A DNA stretch of 31,771 bases from Magnaporthiopsis rhizophila (GCA_003049465.1 PYSS01000218.1:1-31771); one strand, 5' to 3'. Positions 20,782-31,771 are shown, counted from the stretch's first letter. A program made the numbers and translations. The notes: generated by a model not told the origin, from the sequence alone.

Positions 20782-21255
20782 ATGGCCGAGACAGAGGCCG
20801 CACCGCAGCAAGACACGCTGGCGCACGTGCGCAAGCACTGGCAGTCGATAGAGCCCAACTCGCCCGTGTATGGCTTCTTTTTCCCCCGCATCACCATCGT
20901 CTCGGCTGCCAGCGGATCGGGCCGCGTGGTCGCCCACCTGCCTCTGGAAAAGCAGCACATAAACAGCAAGGGCATTCTGCACGGCTCCGTTTCCGCCACT
21001 CTGGTCGACTGGGCGGGCGGCATGTCCATCGCCGCCGCCAAGGGTCTGGACCGCACCGGCGTCAGCGCTGACATCCACGTGAGCTACGTCGGCGCCGCCA
21101 AAGAGGGCGACACCCTCGAGATCGAAAGCTGGGTCAGCAAGGTTGGGAGGAACCTGGCCTTTACCCAAGTCGAGATCAGGAAGCTCGCGTCCGTTCCGGG
21201 CGAGAGCGGCCCTGTGGTCGTTACCGGAAGCCACACCAAGTACATGAACATCTGA
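20782..21255 (+). CDS. hotdog-fold acyl-CoA thioesterase (PaaI/ACOT13-like), 157 aa
   Basis: Proteins of this family hydrolyse acyl-CoA thioesters. The protein is a single hotdog domain covering about residues 30-157, preceded by a short hydrophilic N-terminus. The family signature is visible as ILHGSVSATLVDWAGGMS (about 65-82), in which the usual HGG is HGS and Asp76 matches the catalytic acidic position. The strands GVSADIHVSYVGAAKEGDTLEIES and FTQVEIRK follow the expected pattern. No intron is needed, and the start context GCCATGG is strong. No targeting signal is evident, so it may be cytosolic. It is transcribed divergently from the FPGS paralogue; no pathway link is evident. Confidence 0.9.
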   Translation: MAETEAAPQQDTLAHVRKHWQSIEPNSPVYGFFFPRITIVSAASGSGRVVAHLPLEKQHINSKGILHGSVSATLVDWAGGMSIAAAKGLDRTGVSADIHVSYVGAAKEGDTLEIESWVSKVGRNLAFTQVEIRKLASVPGESGPVVVTGSHTKYMNI

Positions 21256-22412
21256 GCACATACTCACCTAGCCCTGAGCTGCCTGGTGCGTGCAACCCCG
21301 CGTGGCGCCAAACCGGGGAGATATCGCTCCGGATCTCAGACACGCAACATCGCTAGGATGAGCCGATGCCGGGGAGCGATTCTTCAGCCCACGGCAGATC
21401 TTTGAGACCGCGGAAGACCGTGTATCAACTTGGGTTCCTGCCGACCAAGGCGCCCGAGGACAACCTATAAGGAGTCAGGTCAGGGGGTAGCTTTGGCAAT
21501 TCGCCTTGAATCCGCCGCCAGAATAATCCCGAAGGGCCGCCGCAGGGTCCCAATCGCAAGCCTTGACCACATCGATACCACGATGCGAGACTCCGGCTTG
21601 CAAGTCGGACCTAGTCGGCCAATCTTCAATACAAAGTTAGCCAATGGTTGGCGGTTCCCTCTGTCTTGGTGTCGGATCCGAGATCATGGCTTGTCATGCT
21701 GAAATAGCCGTCACCTTTCCTCCCAACTTTAACTCTCCACACACTCACACCGTTTTCTGTCTCGCTGTATATGGATCAGATCATTGTTGTCGCGGAGCGG
21801 AGCCCTACCGGAAAAGAGCCGAAAATACGTCATAACAAAAGCTAAAACCTGCACAGGCTGATGTTTATCCTATCAAGCGGCTGGTCTGTTGTTCAGCAAA
21901 CTCACTCAGAGTCAAGCTCAGACCCCCTTTCTCTCCCTCAAGCGGCGCTCCTCTCTCCCTGCCAGAACTGCATGACCGGTTCGATCCGCGTGTCCCCGCA
22001 GCTATGTGGGAGCCGGCGGACGGATCGCGTTATGTTTCGCACGACAACAACTGTGTTGGTTTAATTCCAACTAGGATGAGATCGAGTACCTAGCTCCACT
22101 ACCTAGCCATTACAGACGACCCTTCATGGCCTGCGCAGCGAATCGCAAGTCGCATGGCCTTAGCCATGGGATAGAGATGAGGCACACTAAACGCTGTTTG
22201 GACGATGCCAGACTGAATAGCCCTTCTTCGTTACCTTTGCAATGGCTCTCTTGTTTATACTCAGGCCTACCTCCTTCGATCTTTTAGTCTTGGCCATTTC
22301 GCGGCATGTTGCAGCTTGGCTGTTTGAGACTCCCTAGAACAGCACCATACATCCTCCTGTCTGGTTCCAGGACAAGTTTGCTCACCCCTAACGGCCCGCA
22401 AACACCTCACCA
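21256..22412. other. intergenic region upstream of calcium exchanger
   Basis: No gene is recognisable in this 1.16-kb stretch. Short open frames lack family features. It presumably holds the thioesterase 3' UTR and the exchanger promoter. A pyrimidine-rich patch at about 21929-21962 is the only compositional feature. Confidence 0.5.
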
Positions 22413-24913
22413 ATGAAGGAGCTCTTAGCTAGTCCAGCGGCGGGCTCAGGAAATGCACATACGATCTTTCCATTGGCGTCCGAAACTCCAGCATCCCCTC
22501 AAGGCTCTCGCAGCTTCAGTGATCATGCCGGTCATGCTCATCGTCCCCAACCTCTCAGCCTTTCCACATCACAAGTACCCTTGACTCCCGGCGACAGTGA
22601 ATATGCCAGCTCGCCTCCTCCCTTTGGGGCTCGGCCCCAGGATGAGGCAACCAAGGACATCATATTACCGTCAGGGTCGAGCGTGGACAAGGCCCAATCC
22701 ACAGCGACAACACCCAACAGCCTTCTCGCCGGGCTTTTCTTCACCATCAAGGCCATCATGGTATCCAGCTACGTCAACGTGCTCCTCATCTTCGTCCCGG
22801 TCGGCATCGCACTCGGCACTGCACGGCACTCAGGGGCTGCAATAAGGCCCACCCTCATTTTTTGCTTGAATTCGGTGGCCATAATCCCGCTGGCAAACCT
22901 CCTAAGCTTCGCCACCGAGACCATGGCCGCGCGCCGGGGACCTGCCGTCGGCGCCCTCATGAACGTTACGTTTGGCAACGCGGTCGAGCTCATCATCTTC
23001 GTCATTGCCCTCGTCAAAGATGAGATCAGGATTGTTCAGGCGTCGCTGCTGGGCTCTATACTCGCCAACTTGCTGTTGATCCTTGGCATGTGTTTCCTTT
23101 TGGGCGGATTGCGCTTTAGAGAGCAGGTCTGTGTTCAGTCCTGTCAGACGTGACTGCCCCGGTGCCCCGGTGAGATTTCTATCGGCCTGGGGCTTTCTTT
23201 CTAACATACAACACGTCTTAGGTCTACAATCCCACCGTGACACAGACGATGGCTTGTCTCTTGAGCCTCAGTGTCATCAGCCTCGTTCTCCCGGTAAGGA
23301 CACCATATCTTGTGCGGCGCTGAGTGTCGCCGGCTGGGTGAGGACTTTTGACTTTTGACTGACTGAAGGACAAGACGGCATTTCACGCGTCGTTCCAAGA
23401 TCACACACTGGCCAAGAAGCAGGATCTCAAGATCAGTCGCATGACTAGTATAGTGAGTATATCATTCCCTTTGAGCTGCCTGACGATACCAATCCGCCCC
23501 AGCACCGCTAACATGAGTTTGCTGGGAATAGGTCCTCCTAGTGGTATACGTATTGTACCTCGTTTTCCAACTCAAAACGCACGCGTATCTGTATAGATCG
23601 CTACCCCAGGCAATGATCGACCGAGAGGCACAGCCCGGCCCAGTCGCCGCATTTCTTCACGAGTCCCACGACCGAGACTCTGGAGACTGGGCGTCGGACC
23701 ATAGCTGGATCAATAGGACCGAGTCTGTACACTCCCGCAAGGCCAAGTCCAGGAGGGTTCTGATGCGTTTGGTGGGCTGTAAGCGCAAGAGAAGCACCGC
23801 GTCATCAACTGGTTTCATACCAGCAGCCGCGCGGACGCCAACGCTGGACAGCCCGTTATCGACCGCTTTCACCGTGGTGCCCAGCCCCTCGGGGCCATGG
23901 CCGGCATCCGTGGCGGCGGCCAAGCAAGAGCCCAGCACTCCGGTACAAAGACGTTCTTTCTCCAAATTTGACTTGGGTGGCGAAGGCCGTTTCCGGACCG
24001 TCTCGGCTTCAAAACCAAAGCCAAGACTGCGAGACAGTCTCGGCCGCAGCCTGGCGCCGGGGTTGTTCCTGGACCAGCAAGCAGCCAACACAAGGCTCAG
24101 CGTCGACTGCCCAAGATCCCCCGTACGCGTCGGTGTCCGGCGCCCCGTCTCCCTCCCGGGCCGGTTGAGCCAGACATACTGCAGCGTGTGCGAGAAGCTA
24201 CACCCAACCGCCTGCCCACCCCCAGCTGCAGCTGCGGGCGTGGCCGCATGCAGGGGCCACGGGCGAGCGGGCAGCGACACTGCTACCCTAGCCGGCTCGT
24301 CAGTGGACGTGGGCCACCACATGTCAACTCGAGCAGCCGTGGTCCTCCTCCTCGTCTCGACGGCCCTCGTGGCATACTGCGCGGAGCTGATGGTCGGCGC
24401 CATCTCGGACATGTTGGCCATGCCGACCTCGCCAGTGGGTGAGGCGTTTATCGGCCTGATCGTGCTGCCCATCGTGGGGAACGCGGCCGAGCACGTGACG
24501 GCCATCACGGTGGCGCTCAAGAACAAGCTCGACCTGGCAATAGCCGTCTCTGTGAGTTTGTGCTCTATTTTTTTTTTTTTTTATTTTTTTTTCTTTTTCT
24601 TTTCTTCCCGACACTTGACTAACGCGCGCGCCCTCTGCAGATCGGGAGCTCGATCCAGATCGCGCTCTTCGTCACACCCTTCGTTGTGATTCTGGGGTGG
24701 ACGCTGGATAGAGGTATGACTTTACGCTTTACGCTGTTTGAAACTGTTTGTTTGTTCCTGGCTGCCTTTATCGTCAACTTCCTGGTCCTGGATGGGCGCA
24801 GTAACTATCTTGAGGGTGCTCTGCTCCTCGCTGCCTATATCATCATTGCTGTCGTGGCGTTTTACTACCCCGCCGCAGCGGACTCGGCGGCGGCGGCAGG
24901 AGGGGATCACTAG
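22413..24913 (+). CDS. vcx1: vacuolar Ca2+/H+ exchanger (CAX/VCX1 family), 718 aa
   Basis: CAX proteins move cytosolic Ca2+ into the vacuole in exchange for protons. Exons are 22413-23126, 23222-23293, 23375-23452, 23532-24551 and 24641-24913. The third acceptor is uncertain; AAG at 23366-23368 would add two residues. Both exchanger repeats are present: GNAVELIIFVIALVKDEIRI (about 188) and GNAAEHVTAITVALKNKLDLAIAVSIGSSIQIALF (from about 604, split by intron 4), with their conserved Asn and Glu. The C-terminal repeat ends with FETVCLFLAAFIVNFL and NYLEGALLLAAYIIIAVVAFYYP. The N-terminus (about 100 aa) is Ser/Pro-rich and cytoplasmic. The length exceeds the usual 400-500 aa because of a roughly 235-residue hydrophilic loop (about 316-550) with basic, Ser-rich segments and a CSVCEKLHPTAC cysteine cluster. 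Intron 4 contains T15. Confidence 0.93.
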
Positions 24914-25246
24914 GGCGAATCCAAGGATTGAAACGAGAAAGACTCTGGTTGTGTGTACATAATCTAGCGGCTGGCCCGTGATAATTCCAGGGTAATTTGG
25001 ATGGGCAGGGATTGGACACGAATATTATGTCAGCATGTGGCACCAGCCAACCCAAGTGAGCCAAAACCTCTCCGGCTCACGAAATGAGCCACGGTGTGCA
25101 ATTCTGACACCCCCAGGCAGGCCATAGCAGGCAAGCGAGTGACGGCCCAGACCCAGAACCCAGACCCAGCCAGTCAAGCAGACAGCGTAGCAGAGACAGC
25201 GCACAGGCCGGACCAGCCCAGCCCAGGCGACGAGGATGGGGCAACC
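24914..25246. other. intergenic region upstream of Clr5-domain gene
   Basis: A 333-bp spacer between tandem plus-strand genes. The downstream frame is open back to a GTG at 25094, but no in-frame ATG precedes 25247. No distinct regulatory motif is evident. Confidence 0.5.
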
Positions 25247-27979
25247 ATGGGCTACGATTGGGACGCCCACCGTGAAACATGCTATCGCGTGTACGTGGAG
25301 GAGCATAGGTCCATGGACGAGCTGATGGAGTACATGAAGCTCCACCATGGATTTACCCCAAGGTAAGTACCTCTACATACAGTACGCGTCAAAACCGCCG
25401 CCCTGGCCCCCCGTTTGGCCCAATGGCATCCGACCGCCCCTGCTTTCTACTGTACCTATGGACTTGGCCCTGGGGCCCCGAGCCGTTTTCGGACCCCGCC
25501 GTGCATGCGTCCAGACGTGCCCCCGGCATTTCCGCCTCGCTGGAAGCAGGCCCACACTCGCCCGCGCATATACAGTCGGTCGAGGCCGCGCCGGCATTTG
25601 GAGTAGAAAGAACGGGCTGAAGGCCCGCGGGCTATCGAGTTCACTTGCTTGGCACCGCGACCTGACACTTCAAACCAAAATCACGCCTGTAGTAAGCGCG
25701 CATTCCAGAAGCAGATCCGAAAATGGGATTTCCCCAGCAAGCAGGTCGGAGCCAAAAACAACCACACGCTGGTCGAGCGGGTGCGTCAGCTCTGGGAGGC
25801 GAATAATGCCCACCGCGAGATGCTGGCCGTGCTCCGCGAGGAGGGCTTCAACGTCAGCGCACGCCAGCTGGGCCGCCTCCGCACAAGGAACCGTTGGCTA
25901 CTCCGCCTGCCAAGCACAGAAGGCCTCGGCGGAAAAAGCAGCGACGGTAACAACGCTCTCGGGGCCAGTCCCTCCCGGTCAAGGGCGGCCAAGGACGACG
26001 ACACGACGGCCGAGCTAATTCTCGACTCGCTCATCGACCATGACGAGGAAGAGACTCCTGCGGGCCCGGACGAGGACGATGGCGGAAGTGATGTCAACAG
26101 CCTCGACAGTGGCCACGACGTCACTGACCTGGGTGACGGCAACGGCGCCGCCACTGTGGCGCTGGAGACGGCCGGCGAGGCTGCGGCCAGGCGCGGGCGA
26201 CGGCGGCAGCAGCTCGAGGCCGAGTCGGCGGAGCGGTGGGAGTCGCGCAAGCGGCGGCGGCGGACTCGCGGCTGGGCGGGACTCCCCGCGGACCCGGTCG
26301 GCTGTCCGCCGCGATTCCCGTCCGAGACGACGCTGACGGAGAGCAAGGCCATGCTCGGTCTGGACGCGGAGACGTACAGCCACGTGCGCCGTGAGTTCCA
26401 GCGCATCTGCGAGGCCGAGGGGCTGCTGCGCAAAACCGCGGCCGGCCAGGCTGCCTGGGACGAGGCCAAGGCCCGCCTGGTGCGCGAGACGCCGCACCTG
26501 CGCAGCGTCCTTGGGGATCCTGCAACAGGTGAGGCCCCGGATGCGAATGCCCAAGATGGCAATGGCTACAATGGGGCAGGGAGAGAAGGAGGTGGTGGGC
26601 CGAAGAAGCAGCGGGGATGCGAAAACAGGATGGCGCTGGCACTCGACATCATCTGCACGGACGTGACCAAACGCCTCCGCGCATCCGAAGGAACTGGACC
26701 GACAGGGCGGCGACCGACACTGGCTGAGGTCAAAAACACCCTCGGCGTCAACCCGGACCAGGCGCGATGTATGCGGCTTGTCTTGAACCGCATCCTGGCC
26801 GAGGAGCAGTTCACGACCATGCTCGAGGTCGGGAGCGAACGTTGGGAGGAGCTCAAGCGGCGGTGGCAGGATGAGTCTCCTGAGCTCCGCGAGGCCCTTC
26901 GGGTCTCGTCCCAGAAGGACACAGCGAGCGATGAACAGGACAAGACGGCCGAGGAGCAACGCAGACTCCGGACCGAGAAGCTGCGGGCGGCCGAATTCAT
27001 GGCCAGGGACATTATGAAAAGGTTCAGAGATGACAGGTCCAGGCGGCGGAACAGGAAGGACAAGGGCAGCGCCAGCACCGAGACGCCGCCACTCTTGCAC
27101 CAGCTGTCCATCGACGACGATGCGGCCATTCTCGAGCCGGGCATTGTGGGCACGGACATGGGCGACGGGCTCAACGGCAGCAGCGATGCTAACGGCTACG
27201 GGGCTGCTCTTTCCCTGATGGTTCCCAGCACGCCCGTGGCGCATTTACAGATGCAGCACATGGGGGTGGCGCTCCAGATGGCAACGCCGCCACAGCAGGT
27301 GCCAGTACAGGACCAGATGCCGCAGCAGATGCATCATGGGTCCTCACAGCACGGTCTAGATGACAGCACACCGGTCATGGTCGCTCCGGGAGGGCTGTCG
27401 TTGGACGCGCACATGGGCTCGTCGCTCCTGCTCGCGGCAGATGCGCAGGCAGCAGCCTTTGTGAGCCAGCAGCAACAGTACATGCAGGATCTGCAACATC
27501 ACCAAGCGCCCGTGTTTGGCCAGCATGAACAGCACGAGCAGCAGCAGCAACAACAGCAACAACAGCAGCAGCATAATCTTCACCACCATCACCATCACCG
27601 TCTTCACCATCCTCAAGCTCATCACGAGCAACAGCGCCCAAGCATGGCCGTCTTTCTCCAGCTGCACCCGCGGTCGTCAATCATGGGCGACTTCCAGGAG
27701 CTCTGGGTGGCCACTATCGGCGGCGGCACCCCGTCGTCGTCATCGTCGCAGCCGGGCGGGTCGACGCTGCTGGAGGAGCTCAAGGCAGGGGCGGTGGAGA
27801 AGTTTGCGCCAGGGGTTGTGTGCGTCATGGTCGAGGGCCTGGTCAAGGACTCCAAGGTGATGGGCGACATGCCGCTCAAGATCAACGACGAGCGCGAGCT
27901 GGCCGCCTACCTGCAGCACGTGGACACGGTAGGCGGTGCGCCGAGGTTCAACGTGCTGCTTCAGTACGGTGTTGGATGA
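25247..27979 (+). CDS. Clr5-domain protein with duplicated helical repeat, 800 aa
   Basis: Exons are 25247-25362 and 25693-27979, joined by a 330-nt GTAAGT...TGTAG intron with a CTGAC branch site. Splicing restores FTPSKRAFQKQIRKW, which completes an N-terminal Clr5 domain (about 4-54), a domain found in fungal proteins including the fission yeast silencing factor Clr5. A second helix-rich segment (about 60-105) resembles the DNA-binding type. Two related units of about 62 residues follow, at about 250-316 and 379-442, sharing TL.E.K..LG, W.E.K.R and E.P.LR. Poly-Gln (about 654-666) and His-rich stretches precede a folded-looking C-terminus (about 692-800). A nuclear role is plausible but inferred. 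The intervening sequence is acidic and Ser/Gly-rich. Confidence 0.88.
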
Positions 27980-28021
27980 GGTAATATGTTTGTTCGATTG
28001 AGATTTGGATACCATGTACCA

Positions 28022-28027
28022 AATAAA
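28022..28027 (+). terminator. poly(A) signal of the Clr5-domain gene
   Basis: AATAAA lies 43 bases after the stop codon, the usual position for a fungal 3' processing signal. Confidence 0.55.
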
Positions 28028-28382
28028 TGTATTCTTCCAGCTGGCGTCTACTTCAGGCAACTCCGAATCCCGAGTGTGGAAGCCAACGCTCGTAACGGGC
28101 AGCTCTTGCCGGCCCCGCCTGTCCGCCCGAGGAGCCGGGCCAGCAAGTAGCTGCCAATCCGGGAAGCTGTTTGGTCCATGCTGCCGATTGTTGGATTCAA
28201 TTTTTCTGCGCCGCGAGCTGCAGCTGTGAGAATTACCAATGATTGATTGATGACCCGAATCCCTCGATTGGCGCTGTGTATCACCAGCCTGCTTAAGCCT
28301 CCAGCTTCCCCTCACTTTTCTCGCTCATGCGTCCCTAGTGCGCCCTGTCTCCTCATTGAGGTTCTTCCCTCGAATTCTGCTG

Positions 28383-28390
28383 TATAAATA
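28383..28390 (+). promoter_or_regulatory. TATA box of D-lactate dehydrogenase gene
   Basis: TATAAATA sits 133 bases upstream of the ATG at 28523, with a roughly 200-nt ATG-free stretch up to the start codon. The distance fits a short leader. A TATA box suggests a regulated gene, which would fit induction by lactate; that part is inference. Confidence 0.55.
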
Positions 28391-28522
28391 CCTGGTAGCT
28401 ATCTGTCGCATATCCCCTACGTACCTACCACGTACCTACCCTGGTCTTATCCTGAGCCACGCTTCGCATTGGCCCTCCGACCCCGGACCTACACCCAGCA
28501 ACTGCAGTGACCAGCCGCGACA

Positions 28523-30536
28523 ATGGCGCAGCTCGCCGCAAAAGGGCACAAGGCCCTGGCCGCGAACGTGAGCGCCCGTCGCTGCTCAATCGCATTGGGC
28601 CGCGGGAGTAGCATAGCACACGCCCCCGTGTGCGCCCGCCTCTCGTCGACCGACAATGGCAAGCCGTCCTTCAAGGGCCAGATGATGCAGGGCATCACAC
28701 AGCGCATGGCCAAGGAGAAAGCCGACAGAGAGCGCATGGAGCGGGAGCGCCAGACGAGCGCCCCTGCTCGCAACGCCGCCACCTCGTTTGGTCAGTCACT
28801 CACTGCTGACACACGCTCCAGGAAAAGAAAACAGCAAAAAGCTAACCCCATCGGCTTCAGTCATCCTCTTCGCCGCCGCGGTCGCCTACTACATGGGCAC
28901 CAAGCTGCCCCGTGACCCCGACGCGGCCTCAACGGTGCCGCTCAGCGGGGCGCCGCAGTTCAGGCAGGTCAGCCAAGACGAGCTGCAGGCCGCCTGGGCG
29001 GACCTCGTAGCCATCGTGGGTAAGGAGAGCGTCGGCACCTCGGACTCGGTCCTCGACAGCCACTCGGGCTCGTCGTGGTCGTCGCACCCGCTCCAGCCCG
29101 AGGAGCGGCCCTTCTGCGTCGTGTGGCCGCACACGACGGACGAGGTCTCACGCATCATGAAGGTGCTGCACTCGCGCCGCATCCCCGTCACGGGCTACAG
29201 TGGCGGCACCTCGCTCGAGGGCCACTTCTCGCCGACGCGGGGCGGCGTCGTCGTCGACTTTGGCCGCATGGGCCGCGTCCTGACCATCAACAAGGCCGAC
29301 CTCGACGCCACCGTGCAGCCGGGCCTGGGCTGGGAGGCCCTCAACGACGCCCTGGCCGAGCACGGGCTCTTCTTCCCTCCCGACCCGGGCCCGGGGGCCA
29401 TGATCGGCGGCATGATCGGCACCGGCTGCAGCGGCACCAACGCGTACCGCTACGGCACCATGAAGGACTGGGTGCTCTCGCTAACGGTGGTGCTGGCCGA
29501 CGGCACCGTCGTCAAGACGCGCCAGCGGCCGCGCAAGAGCTCGGCCGGCTACGACCTCACGCGCCTCTTCGTCGGCTCCGAGGGCACGCTGGGCCTGGTG
29601 ACCGAGGCCACGCTGCGGCTAGCCGTCAAGCCCGCCTCGACCTCGGTCGCCGTCACCACCTTCCCCAGCGTCCGTCGCGCCGCCGACTGCGTGGCCGCCG
29701 TCGTGGGCGCCGGCATCCAGGTGGCGGCCGTCGAGATTCTGGACGACGCCCAGATGCGCTGCATCAACCAGGCCGGCATGACCACGCGCCAGTGGAAGGA
29801 GGCGCCCACGCTCTTCTTCAAGTTCGCCGGCACCCCGGCCGCCGTCAAGGAGCAGGTGGCGCTGGTCCAGACCATCGCCAAGGGCGCCGGCTCGACCAGC
29901 TTCGACTTTGCAAAGAACGCCGACGAGCAGGCGGAGCTGTGGAGCGCCCGCAAGGAGGCCCTCTGGAGCACGGCCGCCGTCAAGCAGGACGGCGACCACA
30001 TCTGGACCAGCGACGTGGCCGTGCCCATCTCGCGCCTGCCCGACATCATCGAGGAGACCAAACGCGACATGAAGGAGAGCGGTTTGTTTGGCACCATTGT
30101 TGGGCACGTGGGGGACGGCAATTTTCACAGTCAGTTTTTTTTTCTGTCTCTCAGTATATGCTCATCGGACGCATACTAATAAGTAAAACCCAAACGACAG
30201 CTATCCTCGTGTACAACGATCAGCAAAGAAAAGCTGCCGTCGACTTTGAGCACAGGATGGTGAAGAGGGCGATCGAGATGGAGGGCACGGTGACTGTAAG
30301 AGCCTTGATTTTCCGTCTCTGATACAAATGTTCTCTAACCGAACTCTTCACCCATGCGACAGGGCGAGCACGGTGTCGGGCTGGTCAAGAGGGACTACCT
30401 TCCTCACGAGCTCGGCGATCCCGCCGTCGATCTGATGCGCAAGATGAAGCTGGCATTTGACCCGCTCTGCCTGCTCAACTGCGACAAGATCATCCGGATG
30501 CAGAAGCCCAAGGCGGGCGAGATTGGCGAGTGGTGA
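28523..30536 (+). CDS. dld1: mitochondrial D-lactate dehydrogenase (cytochrome), 601 aa
   Basis: The enzyme oxidises D-lactate to pyruvate with FAD and passes electrons to cytochrome c. Exons are 28523-28790, 28861-30129, 30201-30295 and 30363-30536, with consistent GT-AG phases. The N-terminus is Arg/Ser/Ala-rich (mitochondrial presequence) and is followed by a charged segment and a hydrophobic span (about 90-105, VILFAAAVAYYMG) that would act as an inner-membrane sorting signal. The FAD-binding PCMH domain (about 168-345) holds VTGYSGGTSLEG, and PDPGPGAMIGGMIGTGCSGTNAYRYGTM. The FAD-oxidase C domain (about 350-600) holds GHVGDGNFHT (rejoined by splicing) and GEHGVG at the start of exon 4. 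Length and motifs match fungal DLD1. A related D-2-hydroxyglutarate dehydrogenase is less likely given the membrane span. Confidence 0.95.
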
Positions 30537-31771
30537 CACGGTTAATATTAATATTACTTGCACTTGGCTCCTTTGGCACGTCTTCACGCTCAGCCATGAG
30601 GCACTTGCTATATCGGTACCTGTATAACAAGATGCAACATGGACTCTCTTGATAAACAAAGCAAGCTTGCCACAATACAAACAAGGCGAGCTTGTTCACT
30701 CCTCACAGTAGCTATCTAAAAGTGTATCCGTCCAAGGACTACGCACGGCCCCAAAGGCCATCCCATATGCAGATCCATGCCCTTCCCCTCAAGGTCGGAT
30801 GGCGCACGGGGCCGCCTGGTTGCGCACAAGGCGGAGCCATACATCCTAGAGAGGGACCAGGCCAGGCCAGACTCTATGTGGCGAACGAACGACACGGCTA
30901 GTGGCGGGGACTACGCTGGCCGACTGCCACGGGCTACGGGATCACCCTTGGGGGAAAGTGCAGAGTCTATTTGCACCGCGCCGTGGGCTGTTCCGGAAAG
31001 AAGAGCGGCTGATCAGATTATGGATGCGCCATTGCGGTCTATCTCTTGTCAGTTTCCGCATTGGCCCGTACGTACCGTGCTATCGGTACAAGGATCGGAA
31101 CGGGGAGAAATACCTGGGACTGGGTCGTCATGTTTTGTTGCGTATGTCGCTGGGCAGGCCGTTCGTTTGCCCAAGATGGAGAAGCGCGGGTCACGTGGTA
31201 TGGGGACCGTCTGGACTCCTCTTTCTACCTACCTAGGTACGTCACTAGGTGGTTGGTTATCTTGGCAGTTGTGCCAAATGTTTGTGATGAACAGGGCGGG
31301 AGTGTGTGTGGGTTCGTGTGATGACGGCTATTCTTCTCCGATATTCGCCCTGCCCCGCCAAAAAAAAAAAAAAAAAAAAAAAAAAACCCAGCCGAGCTCC
31401 GCGGAACCCCCACACGCAGAATCGAGCCGCCGTGACGAAAGCTTTCATTGTGCATTCCCCGTGAAACCGTGCCGGGCTCCGTTCGAGGATGATGCTTGGA
31501 ACCCGTACGTGCACAGCCCGAGCTCCCGTTATGCATGGCATTGCATTGCATAGCATACGGGAAACGGACGGACGGACGGACCTTGCCTTTGCATGACAGA
31601 CAGACACAACAGCGGACGTGCGCCGCCGCGCGGGGCCCAACAGAATGCACCCGCGCGGCCTCGGCGTCGGGCGTCGGGCCATGTGACTGCCATGTTCCTA
31701 CCATGTTCTCAACCACTGCCCACCAAGCACCCAGAACGTGGCATTCATGCCCTTGGTGGGTGGGCCAGGGG
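30537..31771. other. terminal intergenic region
   Basis: No convincing gene. A long plus-strand frame (30777-31553) passes through an A27 run and has no recognisable domain. Simple sequence includes GGAC tandem repeats at about 31565-31582. The next gene presumably lies outside the window. Confidence 0.5.
31360..31386 (+). repeat. A27 homopolymer
   Basis: Twenty-seven consecutive A in GC-rich noncoding DNA, similar to the runs at 5586 and 7581. No mobile element body is seen adjacent. Confidence 0.9.

Larger units (their letters stand above)
27980..28522. other. intergenic region with D-lactate dehydrogenase promoter
   Basis: The first part is the 3' UTR of the Clr5-domain gene. The rest is upstream DNA of the D-lactate dehydrogenase gene, with a TATA box and a repeated CGTACCTACC motif at about 28420-28440. 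No coding sequence is seen. Confidence 0.55.

Noticed and set aside
29075..30322. 415-codon plus frame overlapping the D-lactate dehydrogenase gene
   Set aside because: Shadow in another frame; Arg/Gly/Pro-rich with no domain, while the main frame has both FAD domains.
2124..31237. CCTAGG palindromes (2124, 2727, 12809, 16000, 31232) as a shared regulatory motif
   Set aside because: About eight copies of any 6-mer are expected in this length; five is not enrichment.
30777..31553. 258-codon plus frame after the D-lactate dehydrogenase gene
   Set aside because: Runs through A27 as poly-Lys; no family features and no splice structure.
1..31771. CRISPR array, rRNA genes, viral genes or a secondary-metabolite cluster
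   Set aside because: No regularly spaced repeats, no rRNA-like sequence, and no viral, polyketide or peptide synthetase motifs are visible.

Overview
This window looks like nuclear DNA of a filamentous ascomycete, most likely a Sordariomycete. It is GC-rich. The genes carry short introns (about 55-110 nt, one of 330 nt) with GTRNGT-type donors and, in several, a GCTRAC-like branch site. The gene families (Clr5-domain protein, PLL-like membrane-anchored lectin, vacuolar Ca2+/H+ exchanger, mitochondrial D-lactate dehydrogenase) fit that group. No organism can be named from the sequence alone. The window contains one assembly gap (10152-10214), lying between two T runs.

Layout. Positions 1 to about 9.5 kb hold no recognisable gene. 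This gene-poor stretch contains long A/T homopolymers, several palindromes and a 544-bp element with about 58-bp terminal inverted repeats (6275-6818), read here as a MITE-like DNA transposon remnant. An ATG-free, pyrimidine-rich leader (9516-10348) leads into a 605-aa low-complexity fungal protein of unknown function (10349-12166). Converging on it is a minus-strand gene (15260-13176) for a single-pass membrane protein with a beta-propeller lectin domain; its frame is broken by two in-frame stops. A tRNA-Leu(CAG) with a 22-nt intron follows (15786-15889, minus).

The right half is a normal dense gene block. It holds folylpolyglutamate synthase (16288-18134, +, four exons), a second large FPGS-family protein facing it tail to tail (20409-18256, minus), a hotdog-fold thioesterase (20782-21255, +), a CAX/VCX1-type vacuolar calcium exchanger with an unusually long central loop (22413-24913, +, five exons), a Clr5-domain protein with an internal duplication (25247-27979, +, two exons) and a D-lactate dehydrogenase (cytochrome) (28523-30536, +, four exons). 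The last 1.2 kb shows no convincing gene.

These are mostly independent housekeeping-type genes, not a pathway cluster. The one functional link is the adjacent pair of FPGS-family ligases, which suggests an old inverted duplication with divergence. I see no secondary-metabolite cluster, CRISPR array or viral gene. The best candidates for something undescribed are the divergent FPGS paralogue, the inverted-repeat element with its short retained reading frame, the broken lectin gene and the long ATG-depleted leader.
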